Of a stretch of DNA of 64,000 bases, positions 1-9,188 are shown in pieces. Every line of letters begins with the position of its first letter. Position 1 is the first letter of the stretch. This stretch comes from Orobanche coerulescens. Its lineage: Eukaryota > Streptophyta > Magnoliopsida > Lamiales > Orobanchaceae. The stretch spans positions 140,002,858-140,066,857 of the forward strand of contig CM065812.1 in the NCBI GenBank assembly GCA_033398695.1. The letters are read 5' to 3'. The translations under genes were made by a program, and so were the position numbers. Below the pieces are notes generated by a model, which searched no databases, had not been told where the DNA came from, and was given only the letters and a program-made list of their open reading frames with translations.

Positions 1-547
1 TACAAATGTTCTTCTTAAAATGGATTGCTTGTGTCGATTCATGTATGTATATAATGTAGTGTAACTATGTACTTGCACTAGCTATTTGAATGTTAACCCC
101 TTAAATGGGGGAAATGCGTTTTGTGCATTTCAGGTGTCGGTCGAGCTGAGGAGATGGCACGGGATATGCACGCAAAGGATGGCCCAACATGATGATGAGG
201 CTTGAGTCTATGTTTTATGTTTTGTCATAGTATCTACTTGGGTGTTGGAGTTAGACTGATTACTTTTTAAACTCCGTTCAAGTCCCCTGCATGGGCAATG
301 AACTTGTATTTGACTTATACTTCATGAAGTTCGATTAAAATGTTTTGGCCGAGGCAATGGCCCTATTTTACTATGATTAATGTGTCTTATGGTATTTGTT
401 TGTGGATTATGTGTCTTGTGTTAGCCTGGTAGACCTTATGAGGGTTCTACGGCGTGTAACGTCCCTTACGTGTTTTGGGATGTTACATTCCCACCTTATA
501 AGGGTTCTACAGAGTGTAACGCCCCTTACGTGATTTGGGGTGTTACA
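1..547 (+). repeat. Element Z 5' LTR, 3' portion
   Basis: This is the right part of a gypsy LTR whose beginning lies left of the window. It ends in tgttaca at 541-547 and is followed 4 nt later by an initiator-Met-type primer site, which fixes the LTR boundary and the + orientation. It shares with the A and E LTRs the block 'cactagctatt...taacccc' near 77-100, two adjacent hairpins (97-110 and 111-131) and an acceptor-like cag|gt at 131-135. The last 115 bp are a near tandem duplication with a period of about 60 bp (ccttatgagggttc at 434, ccttataagggttc at 494), so the terminal tgttaca occurs twice (481-487 and 541-547). Confidence 0.8.
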
Positions 548-551
548 TTTA

Positions 552-569
552 TGGCATCAGAGCCTTAGG
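552..569 (+). other. Primer binding site of element Z
   Basis: tggcatcagagcc starts 4 nt after the LTR end. It matches the 3' end of plant initiator methionine tRNA (usual form TGGTATCAGAGC) with one change (T to C). It primes minus-strand DNA synthesis and shows that Z is on the + strand. Confidence 0.8.
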
Positions 570-808
570 TTATGAATGCCTAGGCTGTTGGTTAATTTTG
601 GGTCTGTTAGTCGTGTCGTTAGAGTCAGTCATTGAGTCTAATATCATGGTGCTACCATCTCTTCGTGCGACCCATGGCTGTAAGTCTCCTTGACTCTTAT
701 ATTTCTGTATTTCATTTCCCTTGTGTCGATTGGAATTGTAAATTGTGGTACCAACCTTGTAAAGTGTGAATTTTTCTGATCTTATTCGTGTCAATTCTTT
801 TCTTCAGT

Positions 809-909
809 ATGTTGAGAGGTTGCGGTAGACCAGCTAGGGGGAGAGTCCGAGGCAGTGGTCGTGGTGCTAATAGTGAGGAATTTCCGCTTTCTCAGTCCTC
901 CGCAGATTC
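809..909 (+). pseudogene. Element Z gag, first 34 codons
   Basis: An ATG at 809 opens a basic Arg/Gly-rich N-terminus (MLRGCGRPARGRVRGSG...) typical of Tekay-type gag, which starts with RGRG repeats in every copy of this window. About 260 bp of leader separate it from the primer site. The frame is cut at 909/910, where the LTR of element A begins; residues read beyond that point come from the LTR. The pentamer gattc (905-909) is the expected left target duplication, but its partner cannot be checked because the right end of the A array is lost. No later part of Z is securely identified except a possible LTR tail at 40121-40212. Confidence 0.7.
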
Positions 910-1205
910 TGTAATATCCACATTTTTCTTTTCCCGGTACTTTTTGGATGTTACGTTTTCCTGTTATGGGTTGCTCGTGTGTAACAATACGTGTATTTCA
1001 GTAATACTTAATTTTGGATTTATTGTATTCAATTCCGCAATTTTTTGGCTTTCCGTCGCTGTTTGATCCGATTCTCGTAATTATTGTTCGGAACCGCCGT
1101 TTCGGTGTTGCCGTAAATCTATTGTATGTTATTATGCATATTGTGATGTTCCGTTTGATGTTTCGTTCATGTTCCAATGTTCCGGGACCATTGTTATCAT
1201 GTGCC

Positions 1206-1649
1206 TAGCGCGTGCTAAGTTCGTATTGTAGCACACAGTATGCATACTTCAGTAGCGCACGCTACACTTGTTGGTAGTGCGCGCTGGCGAGTCGAGCCCA
1301 GCAGTGGCAGTGAGCCTTTTTCTGGTCTTTGTCCACTGGACTAACAGATTAGCGCATGCTAAGTTTTGTCTAGCGCACGTTGTTGTTGAGTACTAGCGCG
1401 CGCTAGGTGTCCGGTAGCGGGCGCTAATGCGATAGTCCAGTACTGGGCAGTTTACTTATGGACTTGGTTTGGTGTCCAGGTAGCACACGCTATGGACCGA
1501 TAGCGCGCTACCGAGATGTTGTTAGTGCACGCTAATTCCTATTATCGCATGCTAACGGTCCAGAACTATAGGTTCTGGACCGGGGTATCAGCCGATAGTG
1601 CACGCTAACTTGAAATGTTAGCGCGCTAATAGCCCTCTGGTTATAAAAA
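1206..1649 (+). promoter_or_regulatory. Palindrome array and TATA box, A 5' LTR
   Basis: About 14 intact or decayed copies of TAGCG-NN-CGCTA lie between 1206 and 1628 (examples: tagcgcacgcta, tagcgcgcgcta, tagcgcatgcta). The last copy (1619-1628) is 13 nt upstream of tataaaaa at 1642-1649. Deviations from the consensus are mostly CG to TG or CA changes, as expected where methylated cytosine has deaminated. The position just upstream of TATA suggests a binding-site array for a promoter factor; the factor is unknown. Confidence 0.7.
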
Positions 1650-1823
1650 CCAGAGAGTTGACCGGGGTATCTCATTTCTTTTCCTTTCCTTTTCTCCTCC
1701 GAGAGTTGGGCGATTTGGGAAATTGGGAACTTGGAGTGGGGCGATTAACATCATCTATCCAAGATTTTGCGTCTCTAGCACCGATTTATCATCATCTAAT
1801 CATTCTTTCCCTCTTGAATCAAG

Positions 1824-2587
1824 GTAAATCATCTAGAACCCTATTTGGGGGAGATTTGGGGGTTTTAGAGTTTTTGTTTGATTCGTTCCGTGTTGTTGAT
1901 TAATTCATGATGAAGATGATTAATCTTGTTGGTATTCTTGGTTTCCCCATGGATTCATGGTATATTTCGTGGTATTTTCGTAATCGTGAGGGTTTGGTTG
2001 TGGTTCGCCCTCATTGTTGTTCTTGTACGAATATACATACATCGTATGTGGGTTTTCACGTGTATTCCAATTCCGTTATCGTTTAGAAATGATTGTGATT
2101 GTATTCTTCAAATCATTAGTTTTGGTTTCGCCGGTTCCTAGCAGTCATGTTGATTCTTCCTTTCCGTTCGTGTCACCGTCAATTGATCGAGGCAAGTACC
2201 CTTATTAACTTACAATCTTAACAAGGTAGTATTGCATGAGTAACGTGTGTGTGTGTATGCTCACTACGGGTTATATCCGATGGGATCTCGGTAGGGGTCC
2301 ACAGAGGCGTGGGTCTGCGAGTTGCTTTTAACCACTACGGGTTAGATACGACGGGGTCTCTGTAGTGGCCCACAGAGGCGTGGGTCCGCGATTAATTATG
2401 GTGCATTTTACAAATGTGTTTTGTATTATTGGCGTTTCCAGAAATGTGTGTTTCGACCAATGTTTTCATGATTGCATGCATTGGCTATATGTGTAAGGTG
2501 TAAGTTGTTCATTTGGTTACTTGTACTAGCGTAATTGCTAACCCCTTTGGGGACCCGTTTTGGGGAAATTCGTTTTATGAATTTCAG
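1824..2587 (+). promoter_or_regulatory. Putative leader intron inside the A 5' LTR
   Basis: A donor-like site aatcaag|gtaaatc (1823/1824) lies about 175 bp downstream of the TATA box. A branch-point-like gctaac (2538-2543) and an acceptor-like gaatttcag|gtc (2587/2588) close a 764-bp interval. Element E has the same arrangement at almost the same length (766 bp). Two 71-bp repeat units lie inside. Splicing is inferred from consensus sites only. Confidence 0.5.
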
Positions 2588-2965
2588 GTCAGGTTCATCG
2601 AGACGAACGGGTGCTGGGCCAGTACGCGGATGATGGCCGTGCGTGATCATTGTGCACGAGTGGTGTCTTACTGTTTTCTACCTTTTTACCATTTGTCAAA
2701 TTATAAACTAATAGAAGTACTCGAGTACTTAGAAGTTCTTGTTTGTTCGGATTGTAACATTATCTATTATGTTTGTGTTTGATGATTGTGTTGTGTTTGA
2801 ATGATTAAACCGGGTGGATTATTTTGTTTTGCGTCTTTATGACGAGGTGTTATTTTATTGATTCCGTGAGTCGATGAGTATGTTGGTCGTTTAGCCTGGT
2901 GGGTCCTATGTAGGGATTCATGGTGCAGTAATATACCTCGAATATCTTGGGCATGTTACAGAAAA

Positions 2966-2983
2966 TGGTATCAGAGCTCTAGG
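2966..2983 (+). other. Primer binding site 1 of element A
   Basis: tggtatcagagctctagg lies 5 nt after the 5' LTR. It is the usual complement of the initiator-Met tRNA 3' end used by chromoviruses. Confidence 0.9.
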
Positions 2984-3331
2984 TTTATGGATACCTAGGC
3001 TTGTCGGTTTATTGGGTCTTGTTGTGTTTCGTTTTGCACATCGTCATCACGCTGCCATGATTCCGGTGATTCTAGTGCCCGTAAGTTTTTCCTAACTCTG
3101 TTCTTTGTTTCCTTGTATTGCACCTTTGATTCTAGATTGTGGTTGTTTTTCCTCTCGTACTTAACATCGTATGGCTTTTGCTACTTATTTTACATCAGTG
3201 TGGATGCTGGAAGAGGCCGTGGTCATGGGCGTGGTTGTAGTCGTGGACGTGGCCGGGCAGCCTGATGGGTCCTATGTTGGGATTGACGGCGCTGTAATAT
3301 ACCTCGAATATCTTGGGGGTGTTATAGAAAA

Positions 3332-3349
3332 TGGTATCAGAGCTCTAGG
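3332..3349 (+). other. Primer binding site 2 of element A (duplicated)
   Basis: This is an identical second copy of the primer site, carried by the 366-bp tandem duplication and preceded by a duplicated LTR terminus at 3259-3326. Confidence 0.9.
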
Positions 3350-3565
3350 TTTATGGATACCTAGGCTTGTCAGTTTATTGGGTCTTGTTGTGTTCCGTTT
3401 TGCACATCATCATCACACTGCCATGATTCCGGTGCTTCCAGTGCCCGTAAGTTTTCCCTTACACTGTGCTTTGTTTCCTTGTATTGCACCTTTGATTCTT
3501 GATTGTGGTTGTTTTTCCTCTCGTACTTTCCATCGTATAGCTTTTGCTACTTATTTAACATTAGT

Positions 3566-5005
3566 ATGGATGCCGGAATAGGCCATGGTCGTGGGCGTAG
3601 GCGTAGTCATGGACGCGGCCGGGGACATGGGGAAGCCGGTCAGGCGGCCACATCCCATTCTTCCGGAGCCGGCAGTACCAGTGACCGTCATAGCCATGCT
3701 TCTACTCAAGATGGAACCAACCTCGGTGTTGCGGCTGTTATGCAACAAATGGCAAACCATATGGCGGCGATAGCGCAGGCGGTTCGGAACCCGAATCCAG
3801 CCCATGCTGCTCGGGGCGGAGCAGATCGTTGGCTACAGGATGTCATCAAGTTGCATCCTCCTCAGTTTTCAGGAGCTTCAGACCCGATCGGCTGGGAGGG
3901 GTGGATCAAAGAGATATCTAAAGTTTTCGTCGCCACCAACTATCCCGAGGACCACAAGGTCCATATTGCCCAGTATTTACTCACTGGGGATGCTACTGAC
4001 TCGTGGGAGGCCATTGAGCCCAGAGATCGCGCTGCTACATGGGACGAGTTTAAGGACTTCATAGAGACTGAATACTGTCTATGGCCTGTCAAACAGGCTC
4101 GAGTCCATGCCTTCTTTAACGCTCAGCCTCAGAATATTCCTATTTCTCAGGCTATTGGTGATTTCAACTCGGAGTTGGGCTTCGTAAAGGCCCAGGTTAG
4201 ACAAGAGAGCGACAAGATTTTCCATTTCTCCATGTGGATGAAATTGTCGATTCATGACTACATGTTTGGGTTCGTCTGCACTACTTTGAAGGATTATCAG
4301 AATAGAACCCTTGCTTACGATATGTCTGTGACAGCCAGTGAGCCGGCTCGTGAGAGAAAGAAGCAGAAGTCAGTCGGAATTTTTTTGGGCCACAAGGGCG
4401 GATGTCAACAGAAATCTCAGTCTGCTAATTTTTCCGCCGATGGCGGTCCAGCTCGTTCTACTGGGGGTTTTTGTGGAACTACCAGTACTCCTTCCCATGG
4501 TGTGAAATGTTTTAACTATGGCCGACCGGGCCACATCATTCGTACTTGTCCGAGCCCTTTGCTGACATTTAATCGGTGTGGCCATCCGGGCCACAAGACT
4601 TCTTTTTGTGAGGAGAGAGAGACAATTCTTGGTGCCCAGGCTTCCATTACAGCGCCTAGGGAACCAAGTGTGAATCAAGAATCGTTTGCTACTCAGCATC
4701 CACCGAGTGCCAGTCGAGGGAGAGATCGGGGTCAGCCCGCCATGGGGGGAGCTTCCAGTGTCGGCACCGCCCACCCGTGTGTTTATGAGATAAGGAGGGC
4801 CGATGATCCAGCCGCCACCGTAGCCATAGGTACCATTCATATTCATTCTCATCCTGTCTGTGTGCTTTTCGATTCTGGTGCTACGCATTCGTTCATATCT
4901 CTGGAGTGTGTGTGCCGTTTGAGTCTCGACTATTCTACGCCTTGTGAGCCTTTCATGGTTAAGCTTCCTAGCGGTGATATGATCGTTGGTGATCAGGAGG
5001 TTTGA
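3566..5005 (+). pseudogene. Element A gag and protease
   Basis: ATG 3566 opens a 479-codon frame ended by TGA at 5003-5005, where A2 reads serine (TCA); this is the first lesion of a gag-pol polyprotein. After an Arg/Gly-rich N-terminus (about residues 1-30) comes the capsid-like gag domain (about 95-260; motifs HPPQFSGASDP, TWDEFKDFIE). Two CCHC knuckles follow, both damaged: CFNYG replaces CFDCG, and the first Cys of the second is Phe (TFNRCGHPGH). The aspartic protease follows, with its active-site FDSGATHSFIS near residue 436. A2 has intact knuckles, so these changes are specific to A. The ATG is chosen because gag N-termini in A2, E and F align here; the upstream 21 codons are leader. 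Confidence 0.85.
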
Positions 5006-8000
5006 GACTGTTCTGTGCTTATTTGTGAGAGGGCTTGGCTCTCTAATCTTATTGTCGTGGGAATTTAGGGTGAGGATTTAATTCTCGGGGATGATTGGCT
5101 CAAGAGGCATGGTGCAATCATGAACTACCGCACGAGAGTCATCACTATGTTAGCCGAGGACGGCACCGAGCACTCTTTTGCAGGGCGATGAGACTCCTGC
5201 AGAAAAAGTGTACCAGTTATTAGTGCTGTGTCTTGAAGGCGGAGAGTGGTGGAGTCGAGCTTTCATCGATTCCAGTTTTTAGTGAGTTTCCTGACGTCTT
5301 TCCTAACGAGTTACGAGGTTTATCACCGGACCGTGAGGTTGAGTTCGCTATAGAGTTAGAGCCGGGTGCGGCTTCGATTTCGATGGCACCGTATCGTATG
5401 GCACCTTCAGAGATGGATGAGTTGAAGAAGTAGTTGAGTGAGATCCTTGAGTCGGGTTATATTCGACCGAGCGCTTCGCCTTGGGGCGCACCGGTTCTGG
5501 TTGTTCGGAAGAAGGATGGTTTACTGTGTTTGTGTATCGACTATCATGAGCTAAACAAGGTGACCATCAAGAACAAGTATCCCTTGCCGAGAATTGATGA
5601 CTTGTTCGATCAGTTGCAGGGAGCTACTGTATTCTCGAAGATCGACTTGAGGTCGGGGTACTATCAGCTCCGGGTGAAGGAGTCCGATGTCCCGAAAACA
5701 GCTTTTCCGACGAGATACAGACATTATGAGTTTGTAGTTATGCCTTTCGGATTAACTAACGCACCGGCGGTGTTCATGCAGTTGATGAACATGGTTTTTT
5801 TTCGAGTATTTGGATAAGTGTGTCATCGTCTTTATTGACGATATCCTTATTTATTCGAGGAACGAGGAGGAGCACGCACATCATCGGCGAGTAGTGTTAG
5901 ACATTTTGAGGGCCGAGCAACTCTATGCAAGGTTCTCACAATGTGAGTTCTGGCTGAAGGAAGTGATGTTTCTGGGTCATGTGATTTCATCCAAGGGGGT
6001 CCATGTGGATCCGCAGAAGGTTGGGGCAGTGTTGGACTAGGCACCACCTAAGAACGTGAAGGAGGTCCGTAGTTTCTTGGGTTTCGCTGGCTACTACAGT
6101 AGGTTCGTAGAGGGTTTATCGAAACTAGCTCAGCCGCTTACACAGTTGCTTCAGAAATCTGAGACGTTCGTCTGGAATGCCGAGAGGCAGACGAGTTTTG
6201 AGGAGCTGAAGAGGCATTTAACTTCAGCCCCGGTTTTAGCGGTGCCGTGTGGCAATGAGGGTTTTGCTGTTTATAGTGATGCTTCGGGTCAGGGACTTGG
6301 GTGGGTGTTGTTGCAGCGTGGTAAGACCATTGTGTATGCATCGAGATAGTTGATGCCGTATGAGCTTAAATACCCCACACATGATTTGGAGTTAGCGGCA
6401 GTTGTTTTCGCACTCAAGATTTGGCATCATTATCTGTTTGGCTCCACATGTCAGATTTTTACCGATCATAAAAGTCTGAAGTACATATTCACTCAGCGGG
6501 AGTTGAATATGAGGCAGAGGAGGTGGTTAGAGTTGATTAAGGATTATGTCCTCGAAATCCTTTATCATCCGGGCAAGGCGAACATCGTGGCCGACGCTTT
6601 GAGTCCGAAACCGGTTTCGTTGAAGACACTTGAGATCCTTATGTCTCAGTCTGAGATTCAGCGGGTTTTGATCGATTTAGATGTTGAGATTTTATTGCTG
6701 GGAGTGCTCAGTCAACTTTGCGCTTTGTAGATTTCATCATCATTGATCGACAAAATAAAATTGAAGCAGTTGGAGGATCCGATGATTTCGCAAATTCGGG
6801 AGAATGTCCTTAAAGGAAAGTCTACTAGGTTTGTAATTTAGGATGATGGTGTGTTGAGGTTTCAGAGTCGACTTTGTGTACCGAACGACTCAGAATAAAG
6901 GCAGAGTATTTTGCAGGAGGCCCAAGCTACGCCTTACTCCGTTCATCCTGGGTCGAGTAAGATGTACAAGGACCTGAGGAGAAATTTCTGGTGGAATGAT
7001 TTGAAAAAGGAGGTCGGACGGTTCGTAGCGAGATGTTTGACTTGTCAGCAGGTCAAAATCGAGCATCAGCGACCGACTGGATTATTGCAGTCACTTCCCA
7101 TTCCGGAGTGGAAATGGGAAGATATTTTGATGGACTTCGTCACTAGTTTGCCGAGATCTAGATCGGACATGAATATGGTTTGGGTGATTGTTGATCGTCT
7201 AACCAAGTCGGCACATTTTCTGGGCATCATGTGGCCCATAGAAGTTGGCTCGTGTGTCTATTGCACAGATTGTGAGGCTTCACGGTACTCCAAAGTCTAT
7301 TGTTTCGGATTGGGATGGCCGTTTTGTATCGCACTTTTGGCAGGCGGTGCATAAGGCGTTGGGTACTCGTTTGCATTTGAGTACCTCTTTTCATCCTCAG
7401 TCAGATGGACAGTCGGAATGCACTATCCAGACGTTCGAGGATATGTTGCGTGCTTGTGCTCTCGACTTTAGCAGTGACTGGGAGGAGCATTTGCCATTGA
7501 TCGAATTTACGTACAGTAATAGTTGGCATGCGTCGATTCGAATGGCACCATATGAGGAGCTTTATGGGCAGTGTTCTCGATCGATGGTTTGTTGGAATGA
7601 GGCGTTCGATTTGGTCAGGACCGAACTCGATATTGCTTTAGAGACGAGGCGGAATTGATTCGGGAATGGATGTTGACTGCTCAGAGCCGACATAAGTCAT
7701 ATGCTGACGTCCGTCGTCGACCTTTAGAATTCGAGGTGGGAGACCACGTTTTACTGAAAGTGTCGCCGACAAGGGGAGTTTTCCGCTTGGGGAAGAATGG
7801 AAAGTTAATCCCGAGATTTATAGGACCATTTGAGATTCTCGAGAGAGTCGAAGAGTTGGCATACTTGTTGGCATTACCTCCGGCTTTGAGCCATGTTTAT
7901 AATGTTTTCCACATTTCCCAATTGAGGAAATACGTCCCGGATCCTAGTCTCGTCATCGATTATGGTGATATTGATATCGCTGAGGATTTTACTTTCGAGG

Positions 8001-8158
8001 AGCCTCCCTTGAAGATTTTGGAGCACCATGAGAAACGTTTGAGGCATAAGACCATTCCCTTGGTCAAGGTGCAGTGGTCGAGGCACAGTATCGAAGAGGC
8101 AACTTGGGAAACCGAGGATAGCATGCGTGCTAGGTACCCCAAGTTGTTTGTTTCTTAA
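5006..8158 (+). pseudogene. Element A pol: RT, RNaseH, integrase, chromodomain
   Basis: The pol part of the polyprotein is broken by many lesions. RT (about 5270-6150) keeps [41 protein letters not shown] and the catalytic FIDD (5832). RNaseH (about 6250-6620) keeps YSDASGQGLG and DALS. Integrase shows HHCC (CLTCQQVK, about 7035) and DDE residues in LMDF, SDWDGRF and DGQSE. The chromodomain (about 8020-8140) has VKVQWSRH and EEATWE. Lesions: stops at 5066, 5431, 6038, 6347 and 6728; a 43-bp deletion near 5189 between short gcga repeats; an extra T in a T-run near 5800; an 8-bp deletion near 7230; a frameshift near 7645. The stops at 5431 and 6728 and the frameshift near 7645 recur in A2. Confidence 0.85.
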
Positions 8159-8193
8159 GTTTCGGGACGAAACTTATTTTTAGAGGGGTAGAA
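8157..8193 (+). other. Pre-PPT hairpin and polypurine tract of A
   Basis: aagtttcg (8157-8164), gga, cgaaactt (8168-8175) is a perfect 8-bp stem with a 3-nt loop overlapping the pol stop codon. The purine-rich agaggggtagaa (8182-8193) follows, abutting the 3' LTR, and would prime plus-strand DNA. The same hairpin-PPT order is present in E, F1 and F2; the hairpin is also in C. Confidence 0.8.
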
Positions 8194-9188
8194 TGTAATA
8201 TCCACATTTTTCTTTTCCCGGTACTTTTTCGATGTTACGTTTTCCTATTTTGGGTGGCTCGTGTGTAACCGTACGTGTATTTTGGGAATACTTAATTTCA
8301 TATTTATTGTATTCAATTCCGCAGTTCTTTGGCTTTCCGTCGCTGTTTGGTCTGATTCTCGTAATTATTGTCCGGAACTGCCATTTCGGGGTTACCATAA
8401 ATCCATTGTATGTTATTATGTATATTGTGATGTTCCGTTTGATGTTTCGTTCATGTTCCAGTGCTCCGGGACCGTTGTTATCGTGTGCCTATCGCACGCT
8501 AATTTCGTATTGTATAGCACGCTAAGCATACTTCAGTAGCGCACACTACACTTGTTGGTAGCGCGCGCTAGCGAGTCGAGCCCGACAGTGGCAGTGAGCC
8601 TATTTTTGGTCTCTGTCCTCTGGACAAACAGATTAGCACATGCTACGTTTTGTCTAGCGCACATTGTTGTTGAGGACTAGCGCGCGCTAATGTGATAGTC
8701 CAATACTGGGCAGTTTACTTCTGGACTTGGTTTGGTGCCCAGGTAGCGCATGCTATGGCCCGATAGCGCGTGCTACCGAGAGGCTGTTAGCGCATGCTAC
8801 TTCCTGTTAGCGCACGCTAACGGTCCAGAACTATAGGTTTTGGACAGGGGTTTTAACTTTCTGGACCGGGGTATCAGCCGATAGCGCATGCTTACTTGAA
8901 ATGTTAGCGCACGCTAATAACCCTCTGGTTATAAAAACTAGAGAGTTCGCCAGGATAGCTCATTTATTCTCCTTTCCTTTTCTCCTCCGAGAATTGGGCG
9001 ATTTGGGCGATTGGGAACTTGGAGTGGGGCGATTATCATCATCCATCCAAGATTTTGCATCTCTAGCACCGATTTTTCATCATCTAATCATCCTCTACCT
9101 CTTGAATCAAGGTAAATCATCTAGAACCCTATTTTGGGAAGATTTGGGGGTTTTCGAGTTTTTGTTCGATTCGTTCCGTGTTGTTTAT
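8194..9188 (+). repeat. Element A 3' LTR, left segment
   Basis: It starts tgtaatatccacattttt and matches 910-1905 of the 5' LTR. It carries about 13 copies of the CpG palindrome (8490-8916), the last ending 13 nt before the TATA box tataaaaa (8930-8937), and the donor-like aag|gtaaat at 9111/9112. It ends with the target duplication tttat (9184-9188) created by insertion of element B; the LTR resumes at 15953. Confidence 0.9.
8490..8937 (+). promoter_or_regulatory. Palindrome array and TATA box, A 3' LTR / A2 5' LTR
   Basis: About 13 TAGCG-NN-CGCTA-like sites lie here, among them tagcgcgcgcta, tagcgcatgcta and tagcgcacgcta. The last (8905-8916) is followed after 13 nt by tataaaaa (8930). Spacing to TATA equals that in the 5' LTR although individual sites differ. 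Confidence 0.7.

Larger units (their letters stand above)
910..2960 (+). repeat. Element A 5' LTR (2051 bp)
   Basis: It starts tgtaatatcc (910) and ends atgttaca (2960), 5 bp before the primer site at 2966. Inside, in order: about 14 copies of a CpG-rich palindrome (1206-1628), a TATA box (1642-1649) within a ctctgg...ccagag hairpin, a CT-rich leader, a donor-like aag|gtaaat (1823/1824), two units of a 71-bp tandem repeat (2261-2394), a branch-point-like ctaac with hairpins (2538-2585), an acceptor-like cag|gt (2587/2588), and a perfect 16-bp palindrome at 2715-2730. Confidence 0.9.
2893..3624 (+). repeat. 366-bp tandem duplication covering LTR end, primer site, leader and gag start
   Basis: Copy 1 (2893-3258) and copy 2 (from 3259) are offset by 366 bp. 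Each contains the last 68 bp of the LTR, a primer site, the untranslated leader and the first codons of gag. Copy 1 has GTG instead of ATG at the gag start (3200) and runs after 'ggccggg' straight into copy 2. Copy 2 has gttata instead of gttaca at the LTR end and keeps ATG at 3566. The duplication is absent from A2 (17012-17251). Confidence 0.9.

Noticed and set aside
788..1208. Open frames across the start of the A LTR (788-1066 and 1014-1208)
   Set aside because: Only the first 34 codons of the first frame from 809 are gag; the rest is LTR sequence. Similar frames recur at 8232-8539 because the LTR is repeated.
1206..1628. CRISPR-like repeat array in the LTR
   Set aside because: The short palindromes are irregularly spaced and vary in sequence, spacers are not uniform, no cas genes exist, and the setting is a plant retrotransposon LTR.
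1635..1655. The ctctgg-ttataaaaa-ccagag inverted repeat around the A TATA box as a general element
   Set aside because: It is perfect in the A 5' LTR only, already broken in the A 3' LTR (8924-8943) and absent from C, E and F, so it is probably family-specific or accidental.
4370..4888. A 172-codon minus-strand frame over the gag of A
   Set aside because: It lies antisense to the zinc knuckle and protease, and similar antisense frames occur over gag in A2 (27269-27577) and protease. No motif of its own; a shadow of the coding strand.
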